Assembly: GCA_907165065.1 (NCBI GenBank)
Contig: OU015523.1
Span: 23,463,834 to 23,527,833, forward strand
From: Caprimulgus europaeus
Lineage: Eukaryota; Chordata; Aves; Caprimulgiformes; Caprimulgidae
DNA: 64,000 nt
Reading direction: 5' to 3'
Shown: piece after piece, positions 50,032 through 62,646 of the stretch
How the letters are laid out: every line of letters starts with the position of its first letter
Numbering within the stretch: position 1 is the first letter of the stretch
Program-made: the position numbers and the translations under genes
Notes under the pieces: generated by a model
What the model saw: only the letters and a program-made list of their open reading frames with translations
Database searches by the model: none
Told to the model about the DNA's origin: nothing

Positions 50032-51358
50032 TGTCATAGCTAGCAACTGAGTAACAAGCAGAACTGAAGCATACTTTTTTTTCTTTACAGAATCATAACA
50101 TCAAAGCTAGTTAAATCAGATGAGTCATTTATTGCTTTAAAAACAAACAAACAGAAAAACCCCCTGTAGATATGAATGAAATATTTTAAAGCTGAACTCT
50201 GGTGCCTTGTATGTAATTTGATGTAATTGCTAAATGAATCTTTAACTGGTAAGTATCTCATGCATAACTGCCTTTAAAATGCAAATCAGTTGCCAAAAGC
50301 TCTGTTAGTGTAACAGTATTAATGCCTGCATTACTTCACTTAAAAAGATCAGTGCAGGTATTTTGATGGGTAAAGCCAATATTCAGAAGTGTTTCACATA
50401 TGTATTCTGCTTATTCCCGTAGTTATAAAATATGGATTAGACTATGCAAAGTTTGCATAATCTTCAAACATATTTTTGTAGTCCATTGCAAAGAAATGCT
50501 CTTTGCTGAAGTGCTGAATTGCCAGATGTCCTCAGTGAAGAAAGGAAACATTTTCAGAACAAAAAGCACGGTATCAACTTATTTTATCAAAATATGTTTT
50601 TAAGAACTTTAATGTTGCAGGTGTCAGAACAAGATGTGCATTTGAAGTTATACAAGCAATTCCATATTATTAAGAAAAATACCACGTATGATTAAGTGTT
50701 CAGTTGGAAAGGAAATTAAAAAATATAGCATAATCTCTAAAATTCCCGTGATCAAAGAAACCTATAGCATCCCTGGATGGTGTAAAGCACTTTGATCAGG
50801 TAAATTCTTGTATGACAGGTTCCTTTAACATCAGGAGAGGTTTTTAAGGCAATACTTATGACTTTTCCTGTGGAAAATACTTAGGGGTTTTTTGCTGATG
50901 CTATTGTTAAAAAATACCAAACTCAATGTTAGCTACTGTAGCTTGAAACTAAAATGGTCATGTAAATATTTACTTTGTTGATTTCTGTGCCTGCTCCCCC
51001 CAGCAAAAAAAAAAAGTAAAAACATTTTTGATCAGAGTTAATTAGCAGTTGAGAACTTGTAGCAAATAATGTTTTGCTCATTGAAAAACTTTTCAAAATT
51101 TGTTTATATATAGTGGTGTTTATCATGTTATTTTTATAAACATGGAATCAAATACAACTAGTAACTTTTTTTTTAATTTTATGTTTTTTAAAAATAGACC
51201 TCTACTTCTCCTTGAAAAGGAAAAGTTATCCTTTTTCTTGTTGAGCTTATGTGGTAGCATACATTAAACAGTCTTTATGCAGTTTAATTATTTTGATATA
51301 GCTATTTACAAAGTATATTGGGTTGTGATCGTTTCTTTATTGGCAAAGCTAAAAAGTC

Positions 51359-51382
51359 TTTTTTTTTTTTTTTTTTTTTTTT
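51359..51382 (+). repeat. T(24) homopolymer
   Basis: Pure T run in intron 1. Confidence 0.9.
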
Positions 51383-51878
51383 AAAGAAAGGGATGTGGAA
51401 AAAGACTAACCAACCAAAGAAGAAGAAACTATCAGCAATCTAAAAGGAAGCTTGTATCTTTGTGGCAAAGTCCAGGCTCTGTTCTCAGACCTTTACTAGA
51501 TGCGTGCATGTGTGTAGGGTTGGTTTTTTTTATGTATAAATAAAATCTTACTTAAATCATCGTTCTGAGTGAGAACTAAAGAATTCACCTTTGTTGAAGT
51601 CGTCTTTGGCTTCATAGGCCACAGAAACTGTGATCTATAAGCCTAAATAGAGCAAGGAACAAAAGGTAGTTAATTACTCACTGAAAGCATTACTAATGTG
51701 TGGTGAGACTTAAAATGGTTAGTTGTGCTCACCTTATTTTTCTGTAGTGTGAAGTGCATAAAAGAGGAATTTAGGGAAGAAAGGGGAAGGGAAAGAGTCC
51801 CAGCCAGGCAAATAATATTTACATAGCAGAACAACCAATCTCTTTTACAAGCCATAAATATGGGAATACTCTGTTGAT

Positions 51879-51970
51879 TGTTCCTGCTCCGGCAGGGGTA
51901 TTGGACTAGATGATCTTTTGGGGTCCCTTCCAATCCCTAACATTCTGTGATTCTGTGTGATTCTGTGATT
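51879..51970 (+). mobile_element. CR1 3' tail fragment
   Basis: About 90 bases matching the end of the inner CR1 UTR: TTCCTGCTC..GGCAGGGG, TTGGACTAGATGATCTTTT, GGTCCCTTCCAATCCCTAA, then ATTCTGTG units, one of them altered to GTGTG. It has no ORF2 sequence, so it is a severely 5'-truncated insertion. Confidence 0.92.
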
Positions 51971-54930
51971 TGTCACTCTGCATTCATCTAATACAATTGG
52001 CTGAGGTAAAGTTTCTGTTAGGGTATCTTTTCTCTGCATATTAAGCTTCTGTGTGGAAAAGGATTCCATTTTTCTTTGATCCATCAAGTAGTTTCTAGGC
52101 TGATAATGTATTTCTGAATTTATCAATAAATTGCTAGTTATTATTCAAGAGCTATAAAAATGAAATTAATATTAAAAAAAAAAAGAAAAAGAATTGTACT
52201 AATTATCCACTTTCTTTCTTGGTTTATATAGTAGTGTATTTCAGCCTGCAGCTGTTGAACTGACCAGCTCTAACAAGACTAGACTAGGTAGTATCAGTTA
52301 TAGGGTAAATGATGTGATAAAACAATCCTCATTAATTAAAGTAAAATTTTAGTGGTGAAGAATTTCCTGCTTTGCAAATATTTTTAATTATAAAAAGCTG
52401 TCACTACTTCTAGCTTTTTTAATGGTATAAAAGTGATAAAATAAGAAACATTGAAGATTTGTTGACAAAAGTTTTATTTGCATGATGGAACTCTTCAGCT
52501 GGAAATTTAGCGCCCAAGTCAGGTAGTATGATGTCTCCATACTGCTTCAAAAGATCAAACCACCAGATCTGCAGTTGCCCATTTTCTCTCAGAAAGTTAT
52601 ATCACTTATAGGTCTGATGCTTTGTGTTAGCCTCCTGGGCAAGCAAGAAGGCTCCTCATAACAGCCTTGTGAAGCTCACTTTGTGTCTTTCACTTTATGT
52701 ATAACTTCTCTTGTAGAAAGCTTGTGGGTACCTTATTTAATCTGCATAGCTCTATATTGAGTCATATTCATATCTTGGTGGTTAGTTTTTACTTTAGCAT
52801 GATCAGTGTTGTGCTGTGTTGGTTGGTGTGCAGGTTTTTTTGCTACTTAGAGTTTTAGAGTGTGGGGCATTTTTTGTATGTGTGTGGATTCACAATGCAA
52901 CGTGAATAGAAGAAGGTAGTAAGAGTTTTTTGATTTAATTTTGCCACTTGCTATGATGAAGAAATAAAGACAAGGAGACTTTGAAGGGAAAGTTATCAAA
53001 GTAGACAATTATAGACTTGATATTTTATTGAAGTAAACCTGACAATTATTAGATTGGTACTCGAGCAAAAATAATAGCAAAAAATACTTCTTTTTAAGTA
53101 CTTACTACATCTTAAAAATTCACTAATCATACATTCTATCACTGTTGCAAGGATATATGAAATAGTAGAATAAAGCATAGTATTTAAATTCATATCTTTA
53201 CCACAGAAAAGCGATTGCTTCAAGTAGTGCATATTTAGAGCTTGTGAAGTTCTTACAAAATGTGGAAATTAAAAACAAAACCCTTCTGGAATTTACTGCG
53301 GAGTCTCATTATGTGGTGCTTCAATAGCTGTGTAATTTAATACTTTTGGCTACTTCTTTCTCTTTGACTCTAACATGTGGTTGCTGGTAACTTGCAGTGA
53401 ATTCTATGCTCTTAACAGTTTTCTTAGTGCTTAGAGTGAAAGCAAGAGATTCTTTTGCAAAGTCTTTTCATCCTGATTTTTCTCAAAGTACCGTTTTATT
53501 CCCCTCTCCCCTCCCCCCTCAACTGTTTTAACCTGACCTAATCTGTGGAGTGGCAAGCTTCTGAAAGCAAATTATTTTTTTAGGGTAAGAACAACAGAAA
53601 TATAACCAAACATTGCTGGAAGTCATGTTCTTGCTTCTCCCTTACAGGCTATATGCATTCAACTGAGTTGATGATGCATCTTACTCTATAAACTGACTTC
53701 TAAGCCCTAAAATGGTTGACTTTGATGCTACAAGTGGGCTATGAACTTACGGATACTTTTTGTAGAAGCCTATTTAGAATGACCTTTAATAAAAATTCTT
53801 GTGCTTGTGTCATGAAATTTCATTTCTTCATATCACCATTAATTTTAATATTAAAGAAATGCAGCAAATCTGAACAGCTGAGTGTTTATAAGGCGATATG
53901 CCATTACCTATGCACTTGGTGCTACCTCCAAAAAGAACTGTAGAATCAAATTTTGTGGAAAAATCTTAAGGTAATGTACCATATAGTTTGAGAGTTGTAG
54001 GATGTCACCACATCCTTATTGAAGTTTAAGGAATTATTTCTAATTAGTAGAAGTACTTAAGGCTGGTTCTAATAAAGGAAACTTCTGCAAAAGTAAGTAC
54101 AGTAACACACTCCTCTTTCTTCCCTTCCCCAGTTTTCAAAAGCATTGGAACACTTTGAGCTTTAGCATTCTTCCATTAAGGTTATGAATGAACTGAAATT
54201 ACCGTGGCATATCCCTGTCTGGCACTCTTTGTGTATATCCTTGTATTTAAAATTTTCTTACAGAGAAAAATCTCTATTTATAAATGTAGTGTTTTTAGAA
54301 TAATCTTGTTTATGCAGCACCATTTTAAATATATACTGCATTTTTCATACCTTTCTCTGGCTTCTAATTTAAGACTTAGAATTTTACATTACCATTTATT
54401 TACTACAGGAGTGAAGTTAGGACTGCTAGTTTTTTGCAAAAGTTGCCAGGATGTTTTCTTTTGGGGGAGTCTGAATCCATACTGTGTCAGAAAGACAGAT
54501 GAACTCTTAAACACTCAATTGCTTTTCTGGTGGTTCTCAGTCTTGGAGTTCATCCAAGTGTATTTCATGGTGTGTCTCAATATAGTGCCTGGTACTTTAG
54601 TGCTTTGGATTGAAACAATTTTTTCTTTAATAACAGTGTTATTACAGGGAGTAATGTGAAGTTTTTTGGGGTTTTTTTGTTCCCCTAACTTGCAAGTCTT
54701 GAAAAGGTATAAAAACTTCTTTGGTCAGGAATTCATTAAGAATATATACAATGTGGAAAGTAGCTATACCATTTTAGAAAAGTACATTCATACTTTTAAT
54801 AAGACTGAAATTGCAACTGCCTAAACCACTATGCATTTTTGGAAAAGTTAGAAACTGTCACAAGGCTTTATTTCGTAAAAATTCCAGCTTCTAAATTTGC
54901 TTCTCACCTTAAATAGATGTTTTGTGGATT
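51971..54930. other. intron 1 segment without recognised features
   Basis: AT-rich DNA. A 151-codon open frame at 54,204-54,659 (+) opens with GTG rather than ATG, is hydrophobic and AT-driven, and shows no domain; it is taken as chance. Confidence 0.55.
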
Positions 54931-54935
54931 ACCTT

Positions 54936-55538
54936 TGAGGTGGTTTCACCCTTTTGGCTTGCAGCCAAACCCAGTCTGCTCTCCCACTGTCCCCCCTCCA
55001 CCCAGGGAGTAGAGGAGAGAATTGGAGGCAAGGAGACTCACAGGTTGAGAGAAAAACTATTTACTAATTAAAATCTAATGATAACAACAGTAATAACAGA
55101 ACATACAAATGAGTCATATACAGTGTGTTTGCTCACCACCCACCGATCAATGCCCAGCCTGTGCCACCCAGAGATCCTGGAGCAGAGACAGTCCTGAAAC
55201 TGAAACCCTGGAAGAGCAAGCCCAAGCGATCCCTCAGAGAATACCGCTGTTTTCCTGTCAACCCTGGTTAATGTACTGGCATGATGTGATATGATCTGGA
55301 ATATCTCACTGGCACATCCAAATGCCAGTTTTGGGTTTTGCTATTTACTACGCTTCCCCTTCCAGTCCTAATGCACCTGGGAACCAGAGAAATACGGTGA
55401 CCTTGAGCTCCAGCAGCAACTAATAACAGCAGTACTTTTATGAATATTCTTCTCATAACAAGTTCTACACTGAAACTAAAACACAGCTATTCTAACTACT
55501 AAGAAGAAAACAAACTCTATCCTAGCAAAACCAGGACA
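54936..55538 (-). mobile_element. solo LTR, avian ERVK-like, antisense to NCAM2 (copy 2)
   Basis: Plus-strand ends are TGAGGTGGTTTCACCC and AAACCAGGACA, with perfect 5-bp duplications ACCTT at 54,931-54,935 and 55,539-55,543. It is collinear with the copy at 43,141-43,768 but differs by many substitutions and small indels. The distinct target duplications show an independent insertion. No internal retroviral region is present. Confidence 0.9.
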
Positions 55539-56828
55539 ACCTTGCATACCAAGACTCATACTTGTGTTCCATATTGATTCTGAAATCATATCTATATTGC
55601 TCACACATGTAATGGTGTCATCTATTATTTTTTTTCCCTTTTGTTTCTATGTATAGCCATATTTGTGGTGTAGTAAAACTAACAATGGTTTAAAGTTAAA
55701 GCTGCAGCTCAGTTTACATTGTTTTATCACTTAGTAATCCATAATGAAATTCTATGCCATTTTGAGGTTTTTTGTTCCTTTTTTTTTTTTTTTTTTTTGA
55801 GTTCCAGCTGTCTATAAGTTTTCACTGCATATAGAGGAAGAGAAAGAAGGAATCTTATCCTTACAAATAGCAGCAAGACATTAAACTCGCAGTCTGCATG
55901 CATGATCGGTTTGAGGATTAAAAATATTCAGATACCCATCTCTAGCTTGGAGATGAACAGTAGTCAGTTCAGTATTTTAACAAGATCTTTCTTTAATGTA
56001 CTCAAAAGATTTTAACCTTCTGTCACAATAGTGGAAAAATAGGACACATCTAAGAGAATGAAGTATGGTAGATTTTTATATCTTTGGATAAATTTGAGAG
56101 AATATAGCTGAAAGATGTTTTGAGATTCAGCTTTTTGGCACAGAAAATGTTAGCTGTATATGACAAGTAAGGGCACTGACTGTACAGAAGACAAAGAAAT
56201 TTCAGCAGCTTTGAAAATTTTCATGTCCCATTTCCCTGAAGGCTCAAGCCTTCATTCTTAGTTCTCACTGGCTCCTGAACCCCATGTGTTACGATGCTGA
56301 AAAATTACATGGGGAATGTGTGTCACTTCTCTCATGCCTGTTGCTTTGGCATACTTCTCAAATAAACCAGAGTTGGACAATCTAGTGTGTTTCAGTTGTT
56401 CTGGTAGGCTCTGTTTGCTCAACTGTTAAGCATTATACCAGTATGAGTAATTATACCTATATTACCTCAAAAGAAAAGGATTTCTATTATGTGAGAACTT
56501 AATACAGTTTGATGATACAGATTCTGTTGACTGAGCACTAGATAGATTCAGATAGATTTAGTCCTTGCAGGTGTAAAACGAGGGAGAGAAGGAGAAGCAA
56601 TGGGGTTTATGATTATGTCTCTACGTGAAATATACCAAAATCTCCAGGGTAAAGGACAACTGACAAAAACTTTGAGAATAAATGTTTCTGATTCCTTTGA
56701 TATCTCGTTCATAGAAGTTGGGTGTTTTGTTTAATTCCAGGTATTTTCTTACCATTGTATAGCATACCATTGATTTTTATCAAAAACTGCAGCAGTAATA
56801 TACTTAGAGAATGTTCACTTCCAAGATT

Positions 56829-56888
56829 CTATCTTTCTTTTGAATTATAATATCTTTCTTTGGAATTATACTATCTTTCCTTAATTCT
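56829..56888 (+). repeat. imperfect tandem repeat, three units of about 21 bp
   Basis: Three successive units of the type CTATCTTTCTTTTGAATTATA, with small differences; the last is partial. Confidence 0.75.
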
Positions 56889-58640
56889 TTTTTTCTTTTA
56901 ATGGATTTCTCAAATGGTTCCAAGATAGTATGAAGAATTACCTATTACAATGAAAGATTAAGAGTCAGTTAACATTTACTGGGACATGATTCTTTTCATC
57001 CAGGTAAGTGTGCAAGCAGAAGTGAAATGATATACAGTCACCTTCACCAAATAATGAACTTCTAAAAATCAAAAGGAAAAATAATTTTATATTTACCTCT
57101 TTCTCATTTTCTTTCTTAAAACCTACCTTCTCCAAGCAGAAATTACGTTTAGCAAATCTGCATGACAAAAAGTGTTTTTCACTTTTGGAATTGTTTGTGA
57201 AATTAAAGAAATGCGTTATGATTCATACAGCAAATGCATTTATCATGTGGTATTAGATGACCTTTCAACAACAAATGGCAACTGCATGTTTTCTACGATG
57301 TGTAAATTTCACAATAGTACAACAGTAAAAATTAGCAAGTGTTTTTTTTCTTGCAATCATATATTTAAATGACCATGAAAATTCATCCTTTGGGAAGTTA
57401 CTATTTGATTTTACAAAGGTATTTCTTCTGATGCATAGATCTGCCATTGCAGTATCTCCATTTTGTTTAAGCTTAGTGGTGAGTATGATCATTAAAGAGC
57501 AAAAGAACTAGGGTTTAATAGAAAATTTTAATTTTTCTCCCTGGTGAAATAAATTTAACTTAAATACATATTTAACATATTTTTAAATTCTTCAACTAGT
57601 TGAACTACAAAAAGGTATCCAAAGTTACCTATTAGGTGCCACTGACCGTTTACTTCCCAGGAAACAGTAGATCATTCAAAATATGGGAATAGATTTGCTT
57701 GCTGTCATCCTGCAATACTTCATAATGTAGAACTTGAATCATTATTCTAATACTTCAGTTTTATTCCTCTGAAATTCACCTGTAGTCAGTGGAACATTTA
57801 TTACATTAAGAGAATATTAGAAAACAAATAATTGAAAACCCACAATGACTGGTAACCCATTATGAGACACTGAGCAGAGTCCATTAATTGTATACTTTGA
57901 TTTCTGCTTATTTATATATAAGCTTAGCAATGTGGACAAAGGCTAAAGACAAAGTCTGTGCTTGAAAGAAATTTGCACCACTCCATTTTCTAACTGGATA
58001 GAAAGACATCTGAAATTCAGATTTAGAACTTAGTTATCAGTTTCACATAATGGCTTGAAAGAGAAAAGGATCCTGTACAAGCACACTTTAGTGATCCTTG
58101 GAGATTTTGTCATTGCTTTGATGATCAGTTTTAGTTTACTGGTTTTCAGGAGACCATTGGCAATGTTCTCTTGTTTCTTCCAGGCAGTAATTAATTTTAC
58201 CTTTTCATTTAAAACTATACTAAATAGCTTTGCACCTTAATATCAGTGAGAGAACACAATTTGCAGAAACATACACAAGGAGAATAAATGGAAGTTTTTA
58301 AAGTGCCAGAGTATGTTATTTGTTTAGTTCTCTAACTGGGTATCCATGTATGCAATTCTTTAAATGCAGTAGCGCCTGACTGGTTTTTAAATAGCTAGAT
58401 CCCTTGCAAATCTAATTTAATCAAAACAGTAACTACTGAAGTTAATTGGCCAACAGTGGAGTCTGCTGTAACTTTTTTTTTAGTGAGAAGCAAAATTAGA
58501 AGTTTTCTATGCTCTTGACTTCTCTTCTGCACATCTTTTAAAACTTCCTTTACCCTTTCTGGACTAGTTTGAGTTAGCTTTAATATCATTCCTTAAAACA
58601 TCACTGATGTACGAGTACTCCAAATCTTCAGTGGTTGGTG

Positions 58641-58758
58641 GAGTTTTTGGGTGGGTTTTTTGTTTGTCCATTTTGCTTTTTTTGTGTATATGTGTGTGTA
58701 TTTGGTTGTTTGTGGTTTGTTTGGGTTTTTTTGTTGTTGTTGTTGGTTTTTTTTAACC
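58641..58758 (+). repeat. G/T-rich low-complexity tract
   Basis: Almost only G and T on the plus strand (GGTTGGTGGAG, TTTTTGGGTGGG, GTTTGTTTGGG, TTGTTGTTGTTGG). Confidence 0.85.
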
Positions 58759-58823
58759 TTGGTCTGCAACTATCCAATCCTTTCATTTTGCTGTAGTAAA
58801 GATAACTTACTTATTCTAGATGA

Positions 58824-58896
58824 GCCTGCTTTGGCAATGGGTTGGACTAGATAATCTCTAGAGGTCTTTTCCAGCCCCTACCATTCTGTGATTCTT
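58824..58896 (+). mobile_element. CR1 3' tail fragment
   Basis: About 70 bases of CR1 terminal UTR (GCCTGCTTTGGCA, GGGTTGGACTAGATAATCTC, CAGCCCCTACCATTCTGTGATTC) with a one-and-a-half-unit tail. It lies just after the G/T-rich tract and is severely 5'-truncated. Confidence 0.9.
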
Positions 58897-59555
58897 TTCT
58901 TGCTCTTGAATGGCAGTGCTTTACTTTTGGCTCTACAACAAAGAAAATTTGAGTCTGTAACTATTTTTTTTTTTTCACTACAAGCTTTCACTTGTGGCAA
59001 ATGTGATTGTAAACCCTAAAGGTACTGCTGAATTCTATATCTCTAGGTGATCAGTAGCCTTTACAGGAGTCAAGATGGAATATCATAAAACATATTTTAC
59101 ATTATGAGAATGGTGAAATGATTAAAAAAATAAAATTTATTTTCTTTAGAATTTTTTTTTTCAGCTCCTGTGGTGTTTAAAGATGTACTCTGTCATTTGT
59201 CTTCTCATCGACAGTCTCGATATTGCCTCAATTTCTCCACCTGCCCAAACTGTTAAAATTCTTCTCTTTCACAGTACTATTCTTTTAAGTCTTGAAAAAT
59301 GCTCTCTCAAATGTAAAAAGTAGAGCAGAGGCAGCCATCTTAAGTTTGAACTCCACCTGTGCTGTCTGAAAAAAGTGATTAACCAACCTCTCCAATTTTT
59401 CTCTCATTTAACATCACTTCTGTTTCTCCCACAGTCATTGCTTCTGCTTTCTAATGACAAATTTCCTGTATGGTAAAATATTTTTGCAGTTTTTGTGTAC
59501 ATGTCCATAATACAGATTCACACAATTCTTAAATGTGGGTGGGGTTTTTGTGTGG

Positions 59556-59559
<4 letters not shown>

Positions 59560-59590
<31 letters not shown>
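59560..59590 (+). repeat. (AT)n microsatellite
   Basis: About fifteen AT dinucleotides, directly following a G/T-rich stretch. Confidence 0.95.
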
Positions 59591-59593
<3 letters not shown>

Positions 59594-60369
59594 TTTTGTT
59601 ATTATTATTATTTTTTAATTTAACACGGCAAAGTCTGATACCCAAAATAGAAGCAATTTCTCTGAGTTCAGATTTTCAATTTCTCAGACTGAACTAAAGA
59701 AATCAAACAAACCAAATAAGTACTTCTTAAGGCTATCTCATTTGGTAAGAGAGTTTCTCTTTGAAGGGGAACAGAATTATTCTTTCCCATCTTCATATGG
59801 TCAGGAAAAAAACTTTTCTTAGTAGTCTAAGCTTCTGTATATTAACTGTGAGATACCAGCCACTTCCTGCAAGATTTCTGGTAGCTTGAAAAAGTCCTTG
59901 TTTTTCTTATCTGTGGTGGCAGGAGGACAGCTTTTCTAAATGCTAGTACTCTAGCATCTCTAAACTAAACTGCAGCTTGGTTTTGTTGATATTTTTAGTG
60001 ATACTATCTCAAGGAAAAGAGATAAATACTTTTTTCTTTCCCCCAGCCTTAGGGACACTGTTAAATATTAGCTTAGGTTCTGTGTGATTTTTGGGTGGAG
60101 AAAATCCAGCTTTGTATCCTAAAAGTCCATCTGGCTGAAAAAGAAACGGAGATCAAATCCCTGTTAACAAGAAACAGAGGCATAAGTGAACACACATCTT
60201 TAAATACCAGTGTGAGAAGACAATTGCTGAATGAAGATGTTATTTGGAAATGAAGTTAATTTACCATAATCTTACTGAGAATGCAGTGGAGGGTGCTAAA
60301 GTGGATTAGGAACAATTACAGATACATAGAACTATCTGTAAGAAGCTGATGGGGCTTAAATGGGAGTTG

Positions 60370-60431
60370 TGGTGGGGTTTTTTGTTGGTGTTTTGTGGGT
60401 TGGTTGTCGCGGGTTTTTTGTTTGATGTTTT
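60370..60431 (+). repeat. G/T-rich low-complexity tract
   Basis: G and T runs (GTGGTGGGGTTTTTTG, GGGTTGGTTG, CGGGTTTTTTG) on the plus strand, another member of the intronic series. Confidence 0.8.
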
Positions 60432-60599
60432 TGTGTGTGTGATTCAGTGACTGGAGAAGGATCTGGGAAGGAGGGAGCCTATATGGTATGTGATGTTATA
60501 GTAGTGAACACTAGGCAGAACAGTACACTTAAATCTTAAAACTGAAAAGAGTGATTTTCATAATATTTTTTACAATTTTATTTTAAATCCTGGGCTCTA

Positions 60600-60615
60600 G
60601 AGTGCCCTCTGGCTG
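60600..60615 (-). promoter_or_regulatory. candidate CTCF site, reverse orientation
   Basis: Read on the minus strand the core is CCAGAGGGCACT, matching the central twelve positions of the CTCF consensus (SYAGRKGGCRSY); the outer 5' bases fit poorly. It faces the forward-oriented candidate at 50,016. Confidence 0.3.
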
Positions 60616-62646
60616 TGCCTTTTACAGAGTTAAAAGAAATATCAAAATTGATTAAGTGTAAAGAGCATGGAAATGATATGATTCAGTTTCTTACCAGTAC
60701 TGAAATTCAAGGCATTATGTCATAGTAAGTTATGAGGGAATCTCTACTTCAATTTTTTTTCACTGATGGGATGGTCCAGAGAACTTTTACATCTTTTTCT
60801 TTACATTTGTACATCTTTACATTTATTTTTCTATGCGTTGGTAGGATGGAGTAGCATCTGCCAGAGGAGTTCCCTGCCTCTTCCCCTTTCAGTACTGCTA
60901 TAGAGACAACCTTATTTTTCATCTCTCAGTAGAGTGAGAGGTCCAAATATAGAAGTACTAGTTTACTCTCACTCTAAAAAGTAAGAAACCCCAGAATTTT
61001 TAATTTCTCTGTCTCTTTAGTGTATCTAGTTAATATAACAACATCAAAATAATTTAGACTGGACTGCATGTTGTAGTGAGAAAACCATGAACAAAAATAA
61101 GTTTAGTCAAATATACTTAGAAAATTTGTAGTACCTGAGATAATTTGTATACTGTATGATTCTTTCCATATGTCCAGAACAAGTGTTTATTTCTAAAATA
61201 TCAGGGCTTTAAACAATCTTCTTGCAGAACTTCTATGGTCTGGGTGTTACAGTTTTTTCTTTTGGATCCTGTTACTTAGCAAAGCTTAAAATGTAATAAA
61301 TACATTATGCTCTCTCAAAGATTCTGTTCTGTGTTTTTATTTTTCTTAAGTGAACTGTGTATTCACAGGGATGCTGAATTTTCTGTTTTGCTTTTTCCAA
61401 ATGAAAAGATATGTGATGGAATCAGCAGAAGACTTGTATGGCATTCATGAAGCCATAGTAATTTTTTTTTTTTTTTTCTTTCAAATACTCTATCAGCAAA
61501 AAGCTAAGTCCCATTGGAAGATATGATTTCAGTGATAGAAATATGCTCTTTAGATTTAATATAATGAAATGCAGTTTTGTGTATCAAGCAAATGTCAAAC
61601 CAATAGAAGTCGCATTCACTCTAGACTTAACTTTGACAATAGTTTCAGAATAAATCTTGGAGACAAATTGCACATTCTCACTCCAGCTAATGCTGACATC
61701 TGAAATTGAAAAAGTATCTTACTTAAAACTCTCTTTTTTAAAAAAAAAAATTGTGTTGCTGTAGAACATACATTGTAATAATATTATCTTAAAAGTATTT
61801 TTAAAAAAGTTTTGCTATTCTCTTTTATGCTTCTTTAGGGAGCTGACTCAAAACGTGAATATAAGATTTAGATAATTAAATGACACTTTAACCTGTGAGC
61901 ATGATTTCAGCAGGATGAGATCAGCTGAATAACTGAACAGTATATTCTTTAAATTTGTGTCTAATGCAGAAAATTTTTTATGTCTTTTTGCTAGCTTGAC
62001 TTCTATAATAGTTTATTACACTTAGATTTATAACAATTTTAAAAATTTAATCTAAATCTATCTGCTACTGCATATGCTGTGTTATTAAATATTTTCAATA
62101 ACTTTTTTATAAAAAGATGACATTCATCTTTATTATTTGGAATTAACATCTGTACTTTATTTAGTAGTCTGAATTTTTATATTTATAATAAGCATGTTAA
62201 AAGGATTATGGGAATGAGAAATATTTGCTTCTTTCTAAATACAAGTAGAAAATGAAGATTGAGCAAAGTGAAGTTCCACAATTGTCAGCATGAAAGAAGC
62301 AGATCTTTTTAATAAATGAGCCTAATAACATGCAAAGCAGGTTGAAACCCATTTTATCCTAATAATTATTATCCTATCCTAATATCATAATTTTTTTGTT
62401 ATTCCAGTTCCTAGCTTCTGCTGTATTTTTTTTTCTTTTTCCCCCTCAGTCAACTATTTGAATCTGTTATTTTTTTTAATGTGATATAATCAGTCTTTAG
62501 TATTTAGCTTCATTCATCTGAAGTGTTAGTTAGAAAATTCCAAATAGTACATAAAATTAGACAGTGTTCTAAAGAATTTATCTATCAATGGACTTGAAAC
62601 TACTATTGGTTGACAGTCTGAGGAGACCTGTTTGCAAAGGTAGTGG

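Larger units (their letters stand above)
43774..51878. other. intron 1 segment, simple repeats only
   Basis: AT-rich DNA with no exon or transposon recognised apart from the entries listed separately. A direct duplication of a TTTTATTATAAATT-like 15-mer lies at 45,644-45,678. A less AT-rich stretch at 44,225-44,430 is unidentified. Confidence 0.55.
55544..58823. other. intron 1 segment without recognised genes
   Basis: AT-rich DNA holding a T(20) run at 55,779-55,798, an imperfect triplication at 56,829-56,888 and a G/T-rich tract at 58,641-58,758. Confidence 0.55.
58897..62646. other. intron 1 segment, simple repeats only
   Basis: AT-rich DNA with an (AT)n run at 59,560-59,590, a G/T-rich tract at 60,370-60,431 and T runs near 61,460. 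No exon or transposon is recognised. Confidence 0.55.

Noticed and set aside
54204-54659. A 151-codon hydrophobic ORF as a membrane protein
   Set aside because: It opens with GTG rather than ATG, reflects T-rich composition, has no splice or promoter context and lies in an intron.
43141-55543. The two similar LTRs as the two ends of one provirus
   Set aside because: Each has its own target duplication, the 11 kb between them has no retroviral coding sequence, and they differ by many substitutions and indels.
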